A DNA stretch of 64,000 nt from Thermohalobaculum sp039027855. Lineage in GTDB: Bacteria; Pseudomonadota; Alphaproteobacteria; Rhodobacterales; Rhodobacteraceae. The stretch is from positions 1 to 64,000 of the forward strand of contig JBCCJI010000018.1 in assembly GCA_039027855.1 (NCBI GenBank), given 5' to 3'. Positions 24,972 to 33,507 of the stretch are shown one piece after another (the stretch's first letter is position 1; every line of letters starts with the position of its first letter). Under the pieces are notes generated by a model. It did not search any database. It was not told the DNA's origin and saw only the letters and a program-made list of their open reading frames with translations. The translations under genes were made by a program, and so were the position numbers.

Positions 24972-25385
24972 ATGGACGTGGGCTACACAGGACGCTGCCT
25001 ATGCGGCGCCATCCGCTTTGCTATCGCGGGTCCGATCGAGCCGCCTGTCGCCTGCCATTGCAGGGAATGCCAGCGCCATTCGGGCGGTGTCTGGATTGCG
25101 GTGACCGCCCCGGTCGAGTCGGTCGAGATCACGAGAGAACGGCTCGCCTGGGTATCGATCACCCCCATGGTCCGGCGCGGGTTCTGCCTCGACTGCGGCG
25201 GTTATTTATTCTGGCAGCGTCTCGGCGAACCCACCATCGACATCGCTTTGGGTGCGCTGGACGATCCGCTCCACCTGACCTTGGCGGCCCATATCCACAC
25301 CAAAGAAGCGCGCACCCCGATCCCTGAGGACGGGGTGCCCCGCTTCGAGGCGGGCATGCCTGGCGACATCGCAACTGACGGATGA
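24972..25385 (+). CDS. GFA-family zinc protein (glutathione-dependent formaldehyde-activating type)
   Basis: 137 aa. Zinc-binding Cys are in the classic order: GRCLCGAI (C9, C11), CHCRECQ (C28, C30, C33) and FCLDCGGYLFW (CxxC). The family is named after Gfa, once thought to join glutathione and formaldehyde, but most members have no proven function. The start at 24972 gives the compact domain; a longer open frame upstream has no domain. It is a single gene converging on the membrane-protein operon, with only seven bases between stops. Confidence 0.88.
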   Translation: MDVGYTGRCLCGAIRFAIAGPIEPPVACHCRECQRHSGGVWIAVTAPVESVEITRERLAWVSITPMVRRGFCLDCGGYLFWQRLGEPTIDIALGALDDPLHLTLAAHIHTKEARTPIPEDGVPRFEAGMPGDIATDG

Positions 25386-25392
25386 TCGACTG

Positions 25393-25947
25393 TCACCGCG
25401 TCAGGTGGCGGTAGAGCAATGCAAAGATGACGGTGTTTGGCAGGCCGACGATCAGCCCGATGCCGTAGAAGCCCGCCGCAGAGCCCAGCCCCATACCATC
25501 GGTTGCGAGGACCCAGAGGGCGAAGATCGCCGTCGGGATCAGGTTGGCGACGAAAGCGCCACCGACAAAGGCCATGACGCTCGGCGCGCCTTCGCCACCA
25601 TGGCGGGCGATCTGGCGCCAGAACATCATGCCGCCCGCGAACCAGAACGAGGGCAGCGACACCGGCGCACCGAAGACCGCGAGCAAGAGGGGCCCCACGC
25701 CAAGTGGGGCGATGCCAGAGAGACTGCCAGAGACGTTCCCCGAGATTGCCGGGATCACGGAGCTCCAGATCGCAGCCAAGAGCCCGAACGCCGAAGCCAT
25801 GATGCCGAAGAACAACGCACCGATGAAGGGAGCGACGAACATCGCGATGGTGAACTTCCTACCTCGGTAGGTCGCTTGCTGCGGTGTCATCGGAACGGGC
25901 GGGCGCCTGACGTAGGTGCTGTCGGCGAACAACGCGGTCATGGTCAT
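25393..25947 (-). CDS. Multi-pass membrane protein, last gene of the GbsR operon
   Basis: 184 aa with about five hydrophobic segments (for example TIAMFVAPFIGALFFGIMAS, GPLLLAVFGAPVSLPSFWF, AAGFYGIGLIVGLPNTVIF). The N-terminus is polar and basic. The start at 25947 has AGGAGA upstream. No transporter family is recognised. It lies 26 bases after the preceding membrane gene, in a same-strand run led by the GbsR-type regulator, so it is probably under its control. Confidence 0.7.
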   Translation of the reverse strand: MTMTALFADSTYVRRPPVPMTPQQATYRGRKFTIAMFVAPFIGALFFGIMASAFGLLAAIWSSVIPAISGNVSGSLSGIAPLGVGPLLLAVFGAPVSLPSFWFAGGMMFWRQIARHGGEGAPSVMAFVGGAFVANLIPTAIFALWVLATDGMGLGSAAGFYGIGLIVGLPNTVIFALLYRHLTR

Positions 25948-25973
25948 GTCAAAGATCTCCTGTCGTGCAGCGA

Positions 25974-26351
25974 TCAGGCCGCGTTGGCCATTGCCGAGGT
26001 GGCGGCTGAGGGATTGGAAAGGGGGCCGGCAGTCTGCCGGGCCGTGGCGAGGATGTCGCGCAGCATCGCGGCGGCGATGTAGAAACCGATGCCGAGCGCG
26101 ATCAGCATCAGCCCGCTGGCGGCATAGAGCCCGGTCATGCGGTCAATCGACAGCGAGGGCAGCGCTGCCGCGATCAGCGCGATCGCCCCGGCGCCAAGCG
26201 TGACGAACCCGGTCGTCACGATCCAGGTACCGAGCCGCGCGGCTGCTCCGGTTTGCGGGCAATCCGATGCCACGCGCCCGATCACCACGATCACGCCAGC
26301 CAGCGCGATGAGCGCGACTATTGCGACCGCAAAATAGACTGCATCAAGCAT
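25974..26351 (-). CDS. Small membrane protein, middle gene of the GbsR operon
   Basis: 125 aa with three hydrophobic helices: YFAVAIVALIALAGVIVVIG, WIVTTGFVTLGAGAIALIAA and SGLMLIALGIGFYIAAAML. The start at 26351 follows GGAGG at ideal spacing, better than the upstream Met codons. A polar Ala/Ser tail ends the protein. No family is recognised. The small size and position fit an accessory subunit of a membrane complex with its neighbours, but this is not shown. Confidence 0.7.
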   Translation of the reverse strand: MLDAVYFAVAIVALIALAGVIVVIGRVASDCPQTGAAARLGTWIVTTGFVTLGAGAIALIAAALPSLSIDRMTGLYAASGLMLIALGIGFYIAAAMLRDILATARQTAGPLSNPSAATSAMANAA

Positions 26352-26394
26352 GTAAGCCTCCATCATCACTCAGTGGTATTCGAAACGAGGGTCA

Positions 26395-26802
26395 TCACCG
26401 CAAAGACGGGAGGACCGGTCGGCCGTCTTCGCGCTGCCAGGCAAGGGCCATGAGCACCGGCGGGATCGCGGCGAGCGCGAGGGCGCCCATCAGGCTCTCC
26501 AACGGGCCGCCGATCAGCACGAGCACCAAACCGACGAGCCAAACCATCGGCAGCAGGACGGGCAGCGCCGCCCGCAAGCGCCCGGGCTTTGTCGAAGCGC
26601 CGGAAAGCGGGATGACGCCCGACGCGGTGTCCGACGTGACATCGGCGCGCGCGTGTCTGGCGCTCGGCGTACTTCCCGGCGCGCCTTCCGATCCATGCCG
26701 GGCGGCAGTGTGGCGGCGCGTCACCGCACCGGACCGCCGCCGTTTTTGGCCCCCATCACGCAGCCAGTAGCCCCAGACCATTTCTTCTGCATTGCCAGCC
26801 AT
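26395..26802 (-). CDS. Membrane protein with charged N-terminus, GbsR operon
   Basis: 135 aa. The first ~75 residues are polar and basic (GYWLRDGGQKRRRSGAVTRR). Two hydrophobic segments follow (LRAALPVLLPMVWLVGLVLV and LMGALALAAIPPVLMALAW). A TATCTCCTGAAAG block on the plus strand gives a CAGGAGATA ribosome site on the coding strand. It is the first gene after the regulator (49-bp gap). Unknown function. Confidence 0.65.
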   Translation of the reverse strand: MAGNAEEMVWGYWLRDGGQKRRRSGAVTRRHTAARHGSEGAPGSTPSARHARADVTSDTASGVIPLSGASTKPGRLRAALPVLLPMVWLVGLVLVLIGGPLESLMGALALAAIPPVLMALAWQREDGRPVLPSLR

Positions 26803-26851
26803 TTCAGTATCTCCTGAAAGTTAAGTCCAAAATTTTTTGTCGAGGCGCCGG

Positions 26852-27406
26852 CTAGCCCGCCCGCTCAGACCCTTTGCCGATCGCCTTCGGCAATACACGC
26901 GCTAAGGCGCCTCCTGCCCGCAGCATCGCCATCTGCGTGCCCCGGGGCAGCCGCGCCACGTCCTGGTACCAGGCGTCGAAGAGCTCCATCAGCTCAAGCG
27001 TCTCACGCATCCGGGCACTGACATCGGCGGGCGTGTCGCCGTCGTCATCCGCCTGCTCATTGACCTGGCGAAGCACCTCCAGCGTCGGGAGAAACTCACG
27101 CTCACGCCGGCCTTCGATGATCGCGCGCACCAGTTCGAAGAGGTCCTGGACCCCCGTGAAATGATCGCGCCGGTCGCCGAGTTCGCGGCTGACCTTGACG
27201 AGCTTCCAGCCCTGCAACTCGCGGATCGCGGTCGAGACATTGGATCGGGCGATGCCCAGCGTCTCGGCGATCTCCTCGGCCGGCAGCGGTCGGCGCGAGA
27301 GATGGATTAGCGCATGCACTTGGGCTACCGAGCGATTGACACCCCACCGCGCGCCCATCTCGCCCCAGTGCAGAATGAAGTCGCGCATCGCTGGCGTGAG
27401 ATCCAT
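26852..27406 (-). CDS. GbsR/MarR-family transcriptional regulator
   Basis: 184 aa. The N-terminal winged helix-turn-helix includes GRWGVNRSVAQVHALIHLS-type sequence and the recognition helix LGIARSNVSTAIRELQGW, with wing KVSRELGDRRDHFTG. The C-terminal half is helical (dimerisation). GbsR proteins are known to repress osmoprotectant genes and respond to choline in Bacillus; in other groups they control neighbouring transporters. Here three small membrane proteins follow on the same strand, which are the likely targets. A palindrome sits 15 bases upstream of the start codon, suggesting autoregulation. Confidence 0.87.
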   Translation of the reverse strand: MDLTPAMRDFILHWGEMGARWGVNRSVAQVHALIHLSRRPLPAEEIAETLGIARSNVSTAIRELQGWKLVKVSRELGDRRDHFTGVQDLFELVRAIIEGRREREFLPTLEVLRQVNEQADDDGDTPADVSARMRETLELMELFDAWYQDVARLPRGTQMAMLRAGGALARVLPKAIGKGSERAG

Positions 27407-27420
27407 CGTTCAGTCTCCAA

Positions 27421-27438
27421 TTTTTGTCATGACAGAAA
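27421..27438. promoter_or_regulatory. Candidate operator for the GbsR-type regulator
   Basis: An 18-bp palindrome, tttttgtcatgacagaaa, has a perfect 10-bp core (tgtcatgaca) and only one mismatched pair in its flanks. It lies between the divergent regulator gene (start 27406) and a membrane gene (start 27554). Its closeness to the regulator start suggests overlap with the promoter. Binding is inferred, not shown. Confidence 0.5.
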
Positions 27439-27553
27439 ATACAGCAAAGACCGTCTCGATCAAGCCCGTTCGGCCCTTGCCGCCACGTCGCCCGGTCGCC
27501 TAGCCTTTGATCGAGCCTGTCGCGGACAGACCGGCATCGACCGGGAGAGCGGG

Positions 27554-28648
27554 ATGAGCGCCTTTACCCGCGAGGAGCGGCGGCAGATCATGGCCCCGGT
27601 CTGGCCGGTGCTCTGCATCCTTGGCCCCCTGTTTCTCTACGCCGTCCTGCTCGGCGCGATGCTGGATGGGCTCGCCCCGAGCGACGAGCGGATCGCGGCC
27701 TTCACCTTCACGGTGGATCTGCCTGAGACGGTGCCGCGCGACGGCACAAAGGCAGAGCCACCCAGAGCGCCGATGATCGCGCGGGAGTTGTCGGCCCGGC
27801 TGGAATACGGTCTCGTCCTCCTCGTGCTGACGATCGCGGCCATTGCCACCATCGCCTATTGCGCCGCCGCCGTCGCGGCGCGGCAGGGCTGGCGCGCGGG
27901 TGCGGGCATGGTTGGTTTCGCCTTCGGCCTGGCCCTGATCGTGTTCTCTAGCGACAGCGGGATCGCGGCTGAGATGGTGCCGGGCGGTCGCCTCGCGTCA
28001 ATCGCCTGGCTCGACGACTGGTTCGGCTTTTTCGCGCCCGGCATCCAGAACGACCTACGCGCCCTTATCGTCAACGCGCCGCTCGGCGCAGCGTCGGAAG
28101 CACTCGACGACGACGCCGTCTGGCATGCGCTGCTGCTCGCCGGTCTCGTCTCCGCCATCGGGGTCGCGGCGACGACGGCGCTGGTGTTCCGCTTTGCCGA
28201 GATCGCCATGACAGCGCGCGCGGATGACGGCGAGGTCGAGGGATTGACCGAACGCTGGGGGGCACTGCGCACGACCCTGCTCCTCGGCGGCGTGGTGCTG
28301 ACCCTTTCGGTGATCGGGACGCGCAGTTTCTACCAGTGGCCGGTCGCGATGCTCGATCCGGCCTCGGCCGCGGCACTCACGCCCATCGCCGCCACGGGCG
28401 CGGGCATGTGGGGCACGTTGTTCACGCTGCTGCTGATCGCAGGCGCCCTGCCCGCGCTGATGGCGCTTCATCTGGAGATCGAAGCGACGGCGGACGGGCA
28501 TGCGATCGGCCTTGAGGGGCGGCGGAAGTGGCGCGAGGAGCATGGCCTGTTCCTCGCCCCGCGCACCGCCCTCTCCGGCGCCTTCGCCGCCGCCGCACCG
28601 CTGATCGCAACGCCCGCGCTGGAAGGCCTGACGATCCTGTTCGGGTAG
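27554..28648 (+). CDS. Multi-pass membrane protein of unknown function
   Basis: 364 aa with about six membrane helices: VWPVLCILGPLFLYAVLLGA, YGLVLLVLTIAAIATIAYC, GMVGFAFGLALIVFSSD, HALLLAGLVSAIGVAATTAL, LLLGGVVLTLSVIG and LFTLLLIAGALPALMALHL. A loop of about 60 residues follows the first helix. The start at 27554 has GGGAGAGCGGG upstream. It is divergent from the GbsR-type regulator, so the palindrome at 27421 could affect both. No family is recognised. Confidence 0.7.
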   Translation: MSAFTREERRQIMAPVWPVLCILGPLFLYAVLLGAMLDGLAPSDERIAAFTFTVDLPETVPRDGTKAEPPRAPMIARELSARLEYGLVLLVLTIAAIATIAYCAAAVAARQGWRAGAGMVGFAFGLALIVFSSDSGIAAEMVPGGRLASIAWLDDWFGFFAPGIQNDLRALIVNAPLGAASEALDDDAVWHALLLAGLVSAIGVAATTALVFRFAEIAMTARADDGEVEGLTERWGALRTTLLLGGVVLTLSVIGTRSFYQWPVAMLDPASAAALTPIAATGAGMWGTLFTLLLIAGALPALMALHLEIEATADGHAIGLEGRRKWREEHGLFLAPRTALSGAFAAAAPLIATPALEGLTILFG

Positions 28649-28979
28649 GCGCAGGCGCGTGCCACGTCGCGCGGCATAGGCTGAGAGCCTCCGCCCGCCG
28701 AACGGCCAGCGGAGCAACACGCCGACCAACGACGTCAGAACGTGCCAGGATCTGCGGGTGGCGGGCCGGGTCAAGGTTCGCGCCAGCGACCGGCGGAGCC
28801 GGCTCGGCCTTGACGCGGCCCGACACGCGACAAACGCTCGATCAGAAGACGCCCGCGGCTTCTCCCCAGCCCCCCAATTTCAGCGCCCGCCCCATCCACG
28901 ATGCCAGCAGGTCAGCCCGGGAACAGCCAGACGCGCCCAGCATACCTCATCGCGGCGACCAGCCGCGATTCCGCTGCGC
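28649..28979. other. 331-bp intergenic region without visible features
   Basis: It lies between a rightward membrane gene and the end of leftward folD, so it is a convergent spacer. GC-rich with several short inverted stretches but no strong hairpin, ORF or RNA gene that I can support. Confidence 0.5.
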
Positions 28980-29882
28980 TCAGGCGGTCAGACCCTCAGG
29001 CTCGGGCAGGCCGTTGGCGCGGCAGCAGGCGGTCAGCGTATTGGCCAGCAGGCAGGCGATGGTCATCGGCCCCACGCCACCGGGCACCGGGGTGATGGCC
29101 CCCGCCACCGCGGCGCAGCTGTCATAATCGCAATCGCCGACGATCCGGGTCTTGCCCTCACCCTTCTCGGGAGCCGGGATGCGGTTGATACCCACGTCGA
29201 TCACCGTCGCGCCCGGCTTGACATAATCCCCCGTCACCATCTGCGCACGCCCGACGGCGGCCACCAGGATATCGGCGCCGCGACAGACCTCGGCCAGGTT
29301 CTGCGTGCGGCTATGCGCGACGGTGACGGTGCAGCTGTCCTTCAACAGCAGATTGAACATCGGCTTGCCCACGATGTTGGAGCGGCCGAGCACCACCGCC
29401 GTCTTGCCCGAGAGTGCGCCCAAATGGTCGCGGAGCAGCATGAGGCAGCCGAGCGGGGTGCAAGGGACCATCGCCTTCTGCCCCGTGCCGAGAAGCCCGA
29501 CATTCGAGATGTGGAAGCCGTCCACGTCCTTTTCGGGCGCGATGGTGTTGATTACCTTCTCGGCGTCGATGTGATCGGGCAGCGGCAACTGCACGAGGAT
29601 GCCGTGGATGGTGGGATCGGCGTTGAGTTGCTCAACTACCGCCAGCAGATCGGCCTCGGACGTCGTCTCATCAAGCTTGTGCTCGACCGACTTCATCCCC
29701 GCCTCGACCGTCTGCTTGCCTTTGTTGCGGACATAGACCTGGCTCGCCGGGTTCTCACCCACCAGCACCACGGCCAGCCCCGGCGTGATGCCGTGGTCGG
29801 CCTTGAGGCGCGACACATGCCCAGCAACCTCGCCACGGACCCGCGCTGCAAAGGCCTTACCGTCGATCACCGTCGCTGCCAT
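28980..29882 (-). CDS. folD: Bifunctional methylenetetrahydrofolate dehydrogenase / cyclohydrolase
   Basis: 300 aa, the normal FolD length. Signatures: VVLVGENPASQVYVRNKGKQ with the catalytic Lys of the YVxxK motif, GILVQLPLPDHID, PEKDVDGFH, PCTPLG, the cofactor-binding VVLGRSNIVGKP and the C-terminal ITPVPGGVGPMTIACLL. It interconverts methylene-, methenyl- and formyl-THF, supplying one-carbon units for purines (purD is nearby) and formyl-Met. The start at 29882 is preceded by GGAGGG. Confidence 0.97.
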   Translation of the reverse strand: MAATVIDGKAFAARVRGEVAGHVSRLKADHGITPGLAVVLVGENPASQVYVRNKGKQTVEAGMKSVEHKLDETTSEADLLAVVEQLNADPTIHGILVQLPLPDHIDAEKVINTIAPEKDVDGFHISNVGLLGTGQKAMVPCTPLGCLMLLRDHLGALSGKTAVVLGRSNIVGKPMFNLLLKDSCTVTVAHSRTQNLAEVCRGADILVAAVGRAQMVTGDYVKPGATVIDVGINRIPAPEKGEGKTRIVGDCDYDSCAAVAGAITPVPGGVGPMTIACLLANTLTACCRANGLPEPEGLTA

Positions 29883-30000
29883 TTTCTGTCCCTCCACCCC
29901 GTTTTCTGGTTCTGGAGCGCGGGATAGCGGCGCGGCGTCGCAGCGTCCAGCGCCCGTTCCGCCAGATGGCGTAGGACGCCAGCGCCGCCTTTAGCCGCCT

Positions 30001-30492
30001 TCAGCTGCCGGGCTGCAGCAAGATCCGGTGCGACCAGGTCTCACCATCCGAGATGACGATGTCCTCGAAGCCCAGCAGCTTGGCCATATCGAACCAGGTT
30101 GCCACCGCCTGAATGCCGTTGTCGCGGAAGAACGCCGTGCCGCGGGCATTGGAGGTGAGTTGCGCGAGAACCGCCCGCGCGCGGAACAGGGTTTTGAAGA
30201 CCTCATCATCCAGCGCGACGATGATCATGTGCTCTGCCTGCCCGCCCTTGGCAAAGATCGAAAAGCGCGGCGTCTCCGGCGCGGCGAGCTGCGCCTTCGT
30301 CACCTCCACCACAAAAGCCACCCGCACCGAGCGGCCCGCGGCCGGCTGGTTGCTGGTGATCTTGCGGGCAAACAGCTCCTCGCTCGTCACGGGCGGGTAG
30401 TAATAGCCCTCGCGGCGATCCTCCTGCGCCAGTGCTGGGCCCGCCGCGAACAGAGCGATGAGGGCGATCAGGGTCAGGTAGAAGCGGGTCAT
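30001..30492 (-). CDS. Hypothetical secreted protein
   Basis: 163 aa with a clear Sec signal peptide (LIALIALFAAGPALAQ, cleavage after ALA). The mature part begins EDRREGYYYPPVTSEELF and contains VALDDEVFKTLFRARAVLAQ. It has no Cys and no recognised catalytic motif. Similar proteins seem widespread in Rhodobacteraceae and are sometimes labelled as MGD-biosynthesis protein A, but a periplasmic protein with no nucleotide fold does not fit that name. It lies between folD and a MOSC gene on the same strand. Confidence 0.75.
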   Translation of the reverse strand: MTRFYLTLIALIALFAAGPALAQEDRREGYYYPPVTSEELFARKITSNQPAAGRSVRVAFVVEVTKAQLAAPETPRFSIFAKGGQAEHMIIVALDDEVFKTLFRARAVLAQLTSNARGTAFFRDNGIQAVATWFDMAKLLGFEDIVISDGETWSHRILLQPGS

Positions 30493-30706
30493 GGCGGCTC
30501 CGTTGCATGAGCGCGGATCGGGCGCGACGGGCCAGGTGATGGCGCCCAGTGACAGGGTCAGTAGGCGTGCTCAGATGACGGGGCCGCGCAGCGGGGAGCC
30601 TCGCTTGTAGCCATAGCCGGACGCGCCGCCAATGCGGACCATGCGCGGTCGTCTTCCCTCGAAACTGACATCGGGACACCGATCGGCGACAGCGCCGCAG
30701 GCCGGC

Positions 30707-31306
30707 TCACGCCGTATCGCCTGACCAGAGCCGCTGCGGCGGCACATGGAGCCTCAGCTTCTGGCCGAGGGTGAGCCTACCCGGCCGTTCGACCCAGGCC
30801 GTGACCCCGCGCAGATTGATTGCCTTGGCCTTGAACGCCTTGCCGTGGCCGGGATGGCGCTTCTCGATCTCGGCGGCCGGCAGCTGACAGGGCGCGTTCT
30901 CCATGTCGATCACGATCGAGGGCCCTTCATCGCCGGGCCCCCCTGCAATCAGGCGCGAGGCCGGCGGCAGCTCGGTAAAAGCCGCGATCCCCGCGACGAC
31001 CATGGTGGCGCCGAGCCATTCGGGCTGGATTTGGGGCAGGTCGAGACGTCGCGCGATCTCCGCCAATTCTTCGGCCGAGACGATGGAGATCTGGCGCACG
31101 TTTCGGATCTCGGTGCCCTTGGCGTATTGCGTCCGGACCCGGCTGCACGATGGCCGCGTGACGCCGTGATGGACATCACCGACCGGTCCGCCCCAGTCGA
31201 GCTCAAGGCGCTCCACTGCCTCAGCGCCGATACCGTCGGCCTGATCGCGCACCAGGCCGAGCCAGGTCACTGTGGCGTAATGGGCGGTCTGGCGCAGGAT
31301 CGGCAT
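30707..31306 (-). CDS. MOSC-domain protein
   Basis: 199 aa. MOSC pattern: NVRQISIVSAEELAEIA, the LGATMVVAGI block and the conserved Cys region ENAPCQLPA. MOSC proteins handle molybdenum cofactor or carry sulfur at a conserved Cys. This stand-alone type resembles YiiM-like members rather than full Moco sulfurases. It ends 15 bases before purD on the same strand, but the metabolic link is unclear. Confidence 0.82.
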   Translation of the reverse strand: MPILRQTAHYATVTWLGLVRDQADGIGAEAVERLELDWGGPVGDVHHGVTRPSCSRVRTQYAKGTEIRNVRQISIVSAEELAEIARRLDLPQIQPEWLGATMVVAGIAAFTELPPASRLIAGGPGDEGPSIVIDMENAPCQLPAAEIEKRHPGHGKAFKAKAINLRGVTAWVERPGRLTLGQKLRLHVPPQRLWSGDTA

Positions 31307-31321
31307 CGCGCTCAGCCCCCC

Positions 31322-32635
31322 TCACCGCCCGGTGCTGTCGGCATCGGCGGGCAATGCCCGCCAGCCGATATCGCGCCGACAAAAGCCACCGGGCCAGTCG
31401 ATCAGATCGACGGCGCGGTAGGCCCGCGCCCGCGCCTCGACCAGATCGCGGCCGAGCGCCGTGACCGCCAGCACCCGCCCGCCGGCCGAGAGGATATCGC
31501 CCTCGCCCGCTCCTGTTCCCGCCGCTGTGCCGGAAACTGTTCCCCGCGCCGTGCCCGCGTGGAAGATGCGCACCCCCTCGACCGCCGCCGCCGCCGCCAG
31601 CCCGCCGATGGCTTCTCCCTTCGCATAACCGCCCGGATAACCCCTGGCCGCGAGGACCACGGTCAGGGCCACCGCCTCTGTCCAGCCGAGCGCGGTTTCG
31701 GCAAGCCTCCCTTCGCCAGCCGCCATCATCAATGGGACGATGTCCGAGCGCAGCCGCGGCAGGACCACCTGCGCCTCGGGATCACCGAAGCGCACATTGA
31801 ACTCCACCAGGCGGGGATTACCGCCCTCGATCATCAGCCCGGCATAGAGCAGACCGCGAAATGGCGTGCCCCGACGCGCCATCTCGGCGAGCACGGGGCG
31901 CACGATCGTCTCCATCGCGCGGGTCTCGACCACCGCATCCAGCACCGGCGCGGGGGAGTAGGCGCCCATGCCCCCGGTGTTTGGCCCTTCATCGCCATCG
32001 AAGGCGCGCTTGTGATCCTGCGCCGAGGCCAGGGGAATCGCCACCTCGCCATCGGCGAGCACGAAAAGCGAGGCTTCCTCGCCGGTCATGAACTCCTCGA
32101 TCACGACCTCGGCGCCCGGTTCGGCCATCAGCGCATCCACCGCGGCAAGGGCGTCATCGACCGTCATCGCCACCGTGACGCCCTTGCCCGCTGCCAGGCC
32201 ATCTGCCTTCACGACGATGGGCGCCCCCGCTGCCTCGATATGGGCGCGCGCGGTCGCCGCGGCGTCGAAGCGCGCCCAACCAGCCGTCGGCGCAGCGCAG
32301 GCATCGCACACCTCCTTGGTGAAGCTCTTGGATGCCTCCAACGCGGCCGCTGCACGGCTTGGCCCAAAGACCGGGATGCCGGCGGTGCTCAGCGTATCCG
32401 CCACGCCCTCGGCCAGCGGTGCCTCGGGGCCGACGACCACCAAACCTGCATCAAGCTCGCGGGCGAGCGCCACAACGGCCGAGGGATCGGTGATCGCGAG
32501 CGGCCGGCATTCAGCGAGCATCGCGATGCCCGCATTACCGGGGGCGACGATCAGCCGGTCGCAGAGCGGGCTCTCAGCAATCGACGCCGCCAGCGCATGC
32601 TCACGCCCCCCACCGCCGAGAAGAAGGATGACCAT
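31322..32635 (-). CDS. purD: Phosphoribosylamine-glycine ligase
   Basis: 437 aa. PurD motifs: ILLLGGGGREHALA (N-domain), the ATP-grasp region IVVKADGLAAGKGVTVA, LASAQDHKRAFDGDEGPNTGGMGAYSP, and LYAGLMIEGGNPRLVEFNVRFGDPEAQ. It joins phosphoribosylamine to glycine in purine synthesis. The start at 32635 has GGAGAG upstream. An unusual Ala/Gly/Thr-rich insert (TARGTVSGTAAGTGAGEGD) lies in the C-domain loop before ILSAGGRVLAV; it is probably a surface loop. Confidence 0.96.
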   Translation of the reverse strand: MVILLLGGGGREHALAASIAESPLCDRLIVAPGNAGIAMLAECRPLAITDPSAVVALARELDAGLVVVGPEAPLAEGVADTLSTAGIPVFGPSRAAAALEASKSFTKEVCDACAAPTAGWARFDAAATARAHIEAAGAPIVVKADGLAAGKGVTVAMTVDDALAAVDALMAEPGAEVVIEEFMTGEEASLFVLADGEVAIPLASAQDHKRAFDGDEGPNTGGMGAYSPAPVLDAVVETRAMETIVRPVLAEMARRGTPFRGLLYAGLMIEGGNPRLVEFNVRFGDPEAQVVLPRLRSDIVPLMMAAGEGRLAETALGWTEAVALTVVLAARGYPGGYAKGEAIGGLAAAAAVEGVRIFHAGTARGTVSGTAAGTGAGEGDILSAGGRVLAVTALGRDLVEARARAYRAVDLIDWPGGFCRRDIGWRALPADADSTGR

Positions 32636-32651
32636 CGCGCTCTCCACCACC

Positions 32652-32675
32652 GGCCGGGCAGCCCAGGGCCCGGCC
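32652..32675 (-). terminator. Hairpin between the chorismate-lyase-like gene and purD
   Basis: An 8-bp perfect stem (ggccgggc / gcccggcc) with an 8-nt loop, 67 bases after the stop of the upstream leftward gene and just before purD. No T-run is present, so termination is only possible, not established. Confidence 0.35.
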
Positions 32676-32741
32676 AACCGGCGTTACGCGCCCGCGCCTG
32701 TCCAAGGCAACAGGTGAAGATGCAACCGCCGGCGCGAAGGA

Positions 32742-33350
32742 TCAGAGACCGATCAGTGCGCCCAGATAGGTTTCCTCCGCCACCGCCAGAACACGTCCAT
32801 CCGGTAACAGCAGCTCGGCCTCTTGGGCCAACAAGCCCGCCGCCGCTTGGTCCCGCCCATGCACCGGGATCGCCGATGCCGTCTCGGATCGGCGCAGGCG
32901 GCGTCGAGGACCCAAGGGTGCCACGACCGCACCGAAGGGGGTATCGCGCTCGGCCAGCGCGCGGCGCATCGAGGCGCTCAGCCAGTCATCGCGATAGTGT
33001 AGCAGCGCCTCGGACAACGCGGCGTCTCCGCGGCAAAGGCGGACGCGGCGCCAGGCCGGTCGTTTGGTGCAGAGACGCTCGGCCACCGAGGCGGGCATGA
33101 CATGCGCTTCGCCCCCAGCCTCAACTCCCGATCCCGAGGCGACGATCTCGGCACGCACATGCCCATGGCCGATACCCTGCCGCTCGCACCACCGGGCGAG
33201 CGCGGCGGTCGCCGTCGGACCTTCGGCAAGGCACTGCTTCAGATCCTCGACGGTGGCGCCGCACGCGGAGTGTCCTGTGCCGAGATCACCGCTTGTGGCC
33301 AGATGCTCGGCCGGATGCTGGAAATCATCAGTGCCAAGTCGCGCGCTCAT
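32742..33350 (-). CDS. Hypothetical protein, distantly chorismate-lyase/UTRA-like
   Basis: About 202 aa. The C-terminal half has the order seen in the chorismate-lyase-like fold: AWRRVRLCRGDAALSEALLH, then YRDDWLSASMRRALAERDTP and FGAVVAPLGPRRRLRR. The N-terminal half is poorly conserved. If catalytic it would cleave chorismate (UbiC-like), but key residues could not be checked, so this is tentative. Start at 33350 (AAGGA upstream); 33380 is possible. It is read divergently from xseA. Confidence 0.55.
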   Translation of the reverse strand: MSARLGTDDFQHPAEHLATSGDLGTGHSACGATVEDLKQCLAEGPTATAALARWCERQGIGHGHVRAEIVASGSGVEAGGEAHVMPASVAERLCTKRPAWRRVRLCRGDAALSEALLHYRDDWLSASMRRALAERDTPFGAVVAPLGPRRRLRRSETASAIPVHGRDQAAAGLLAQEAELLLPDGRVLAVAEETYLGALIGL

Positions 33351-33507
33351 CCGGGTGTCCTTGTCGCCTGGCCCTGACATAATCGGCCGATCGCCGGCTT
33401 ACACCTCATTGCGGCGCCATGGACGCACCCGGCCCGTTTGAGACGGGCGCCCGTCCAGCGACCCAACACGCGTTGCCGCCTGCGCATGCCGCGCCTACAA
33501 CAGCGCC

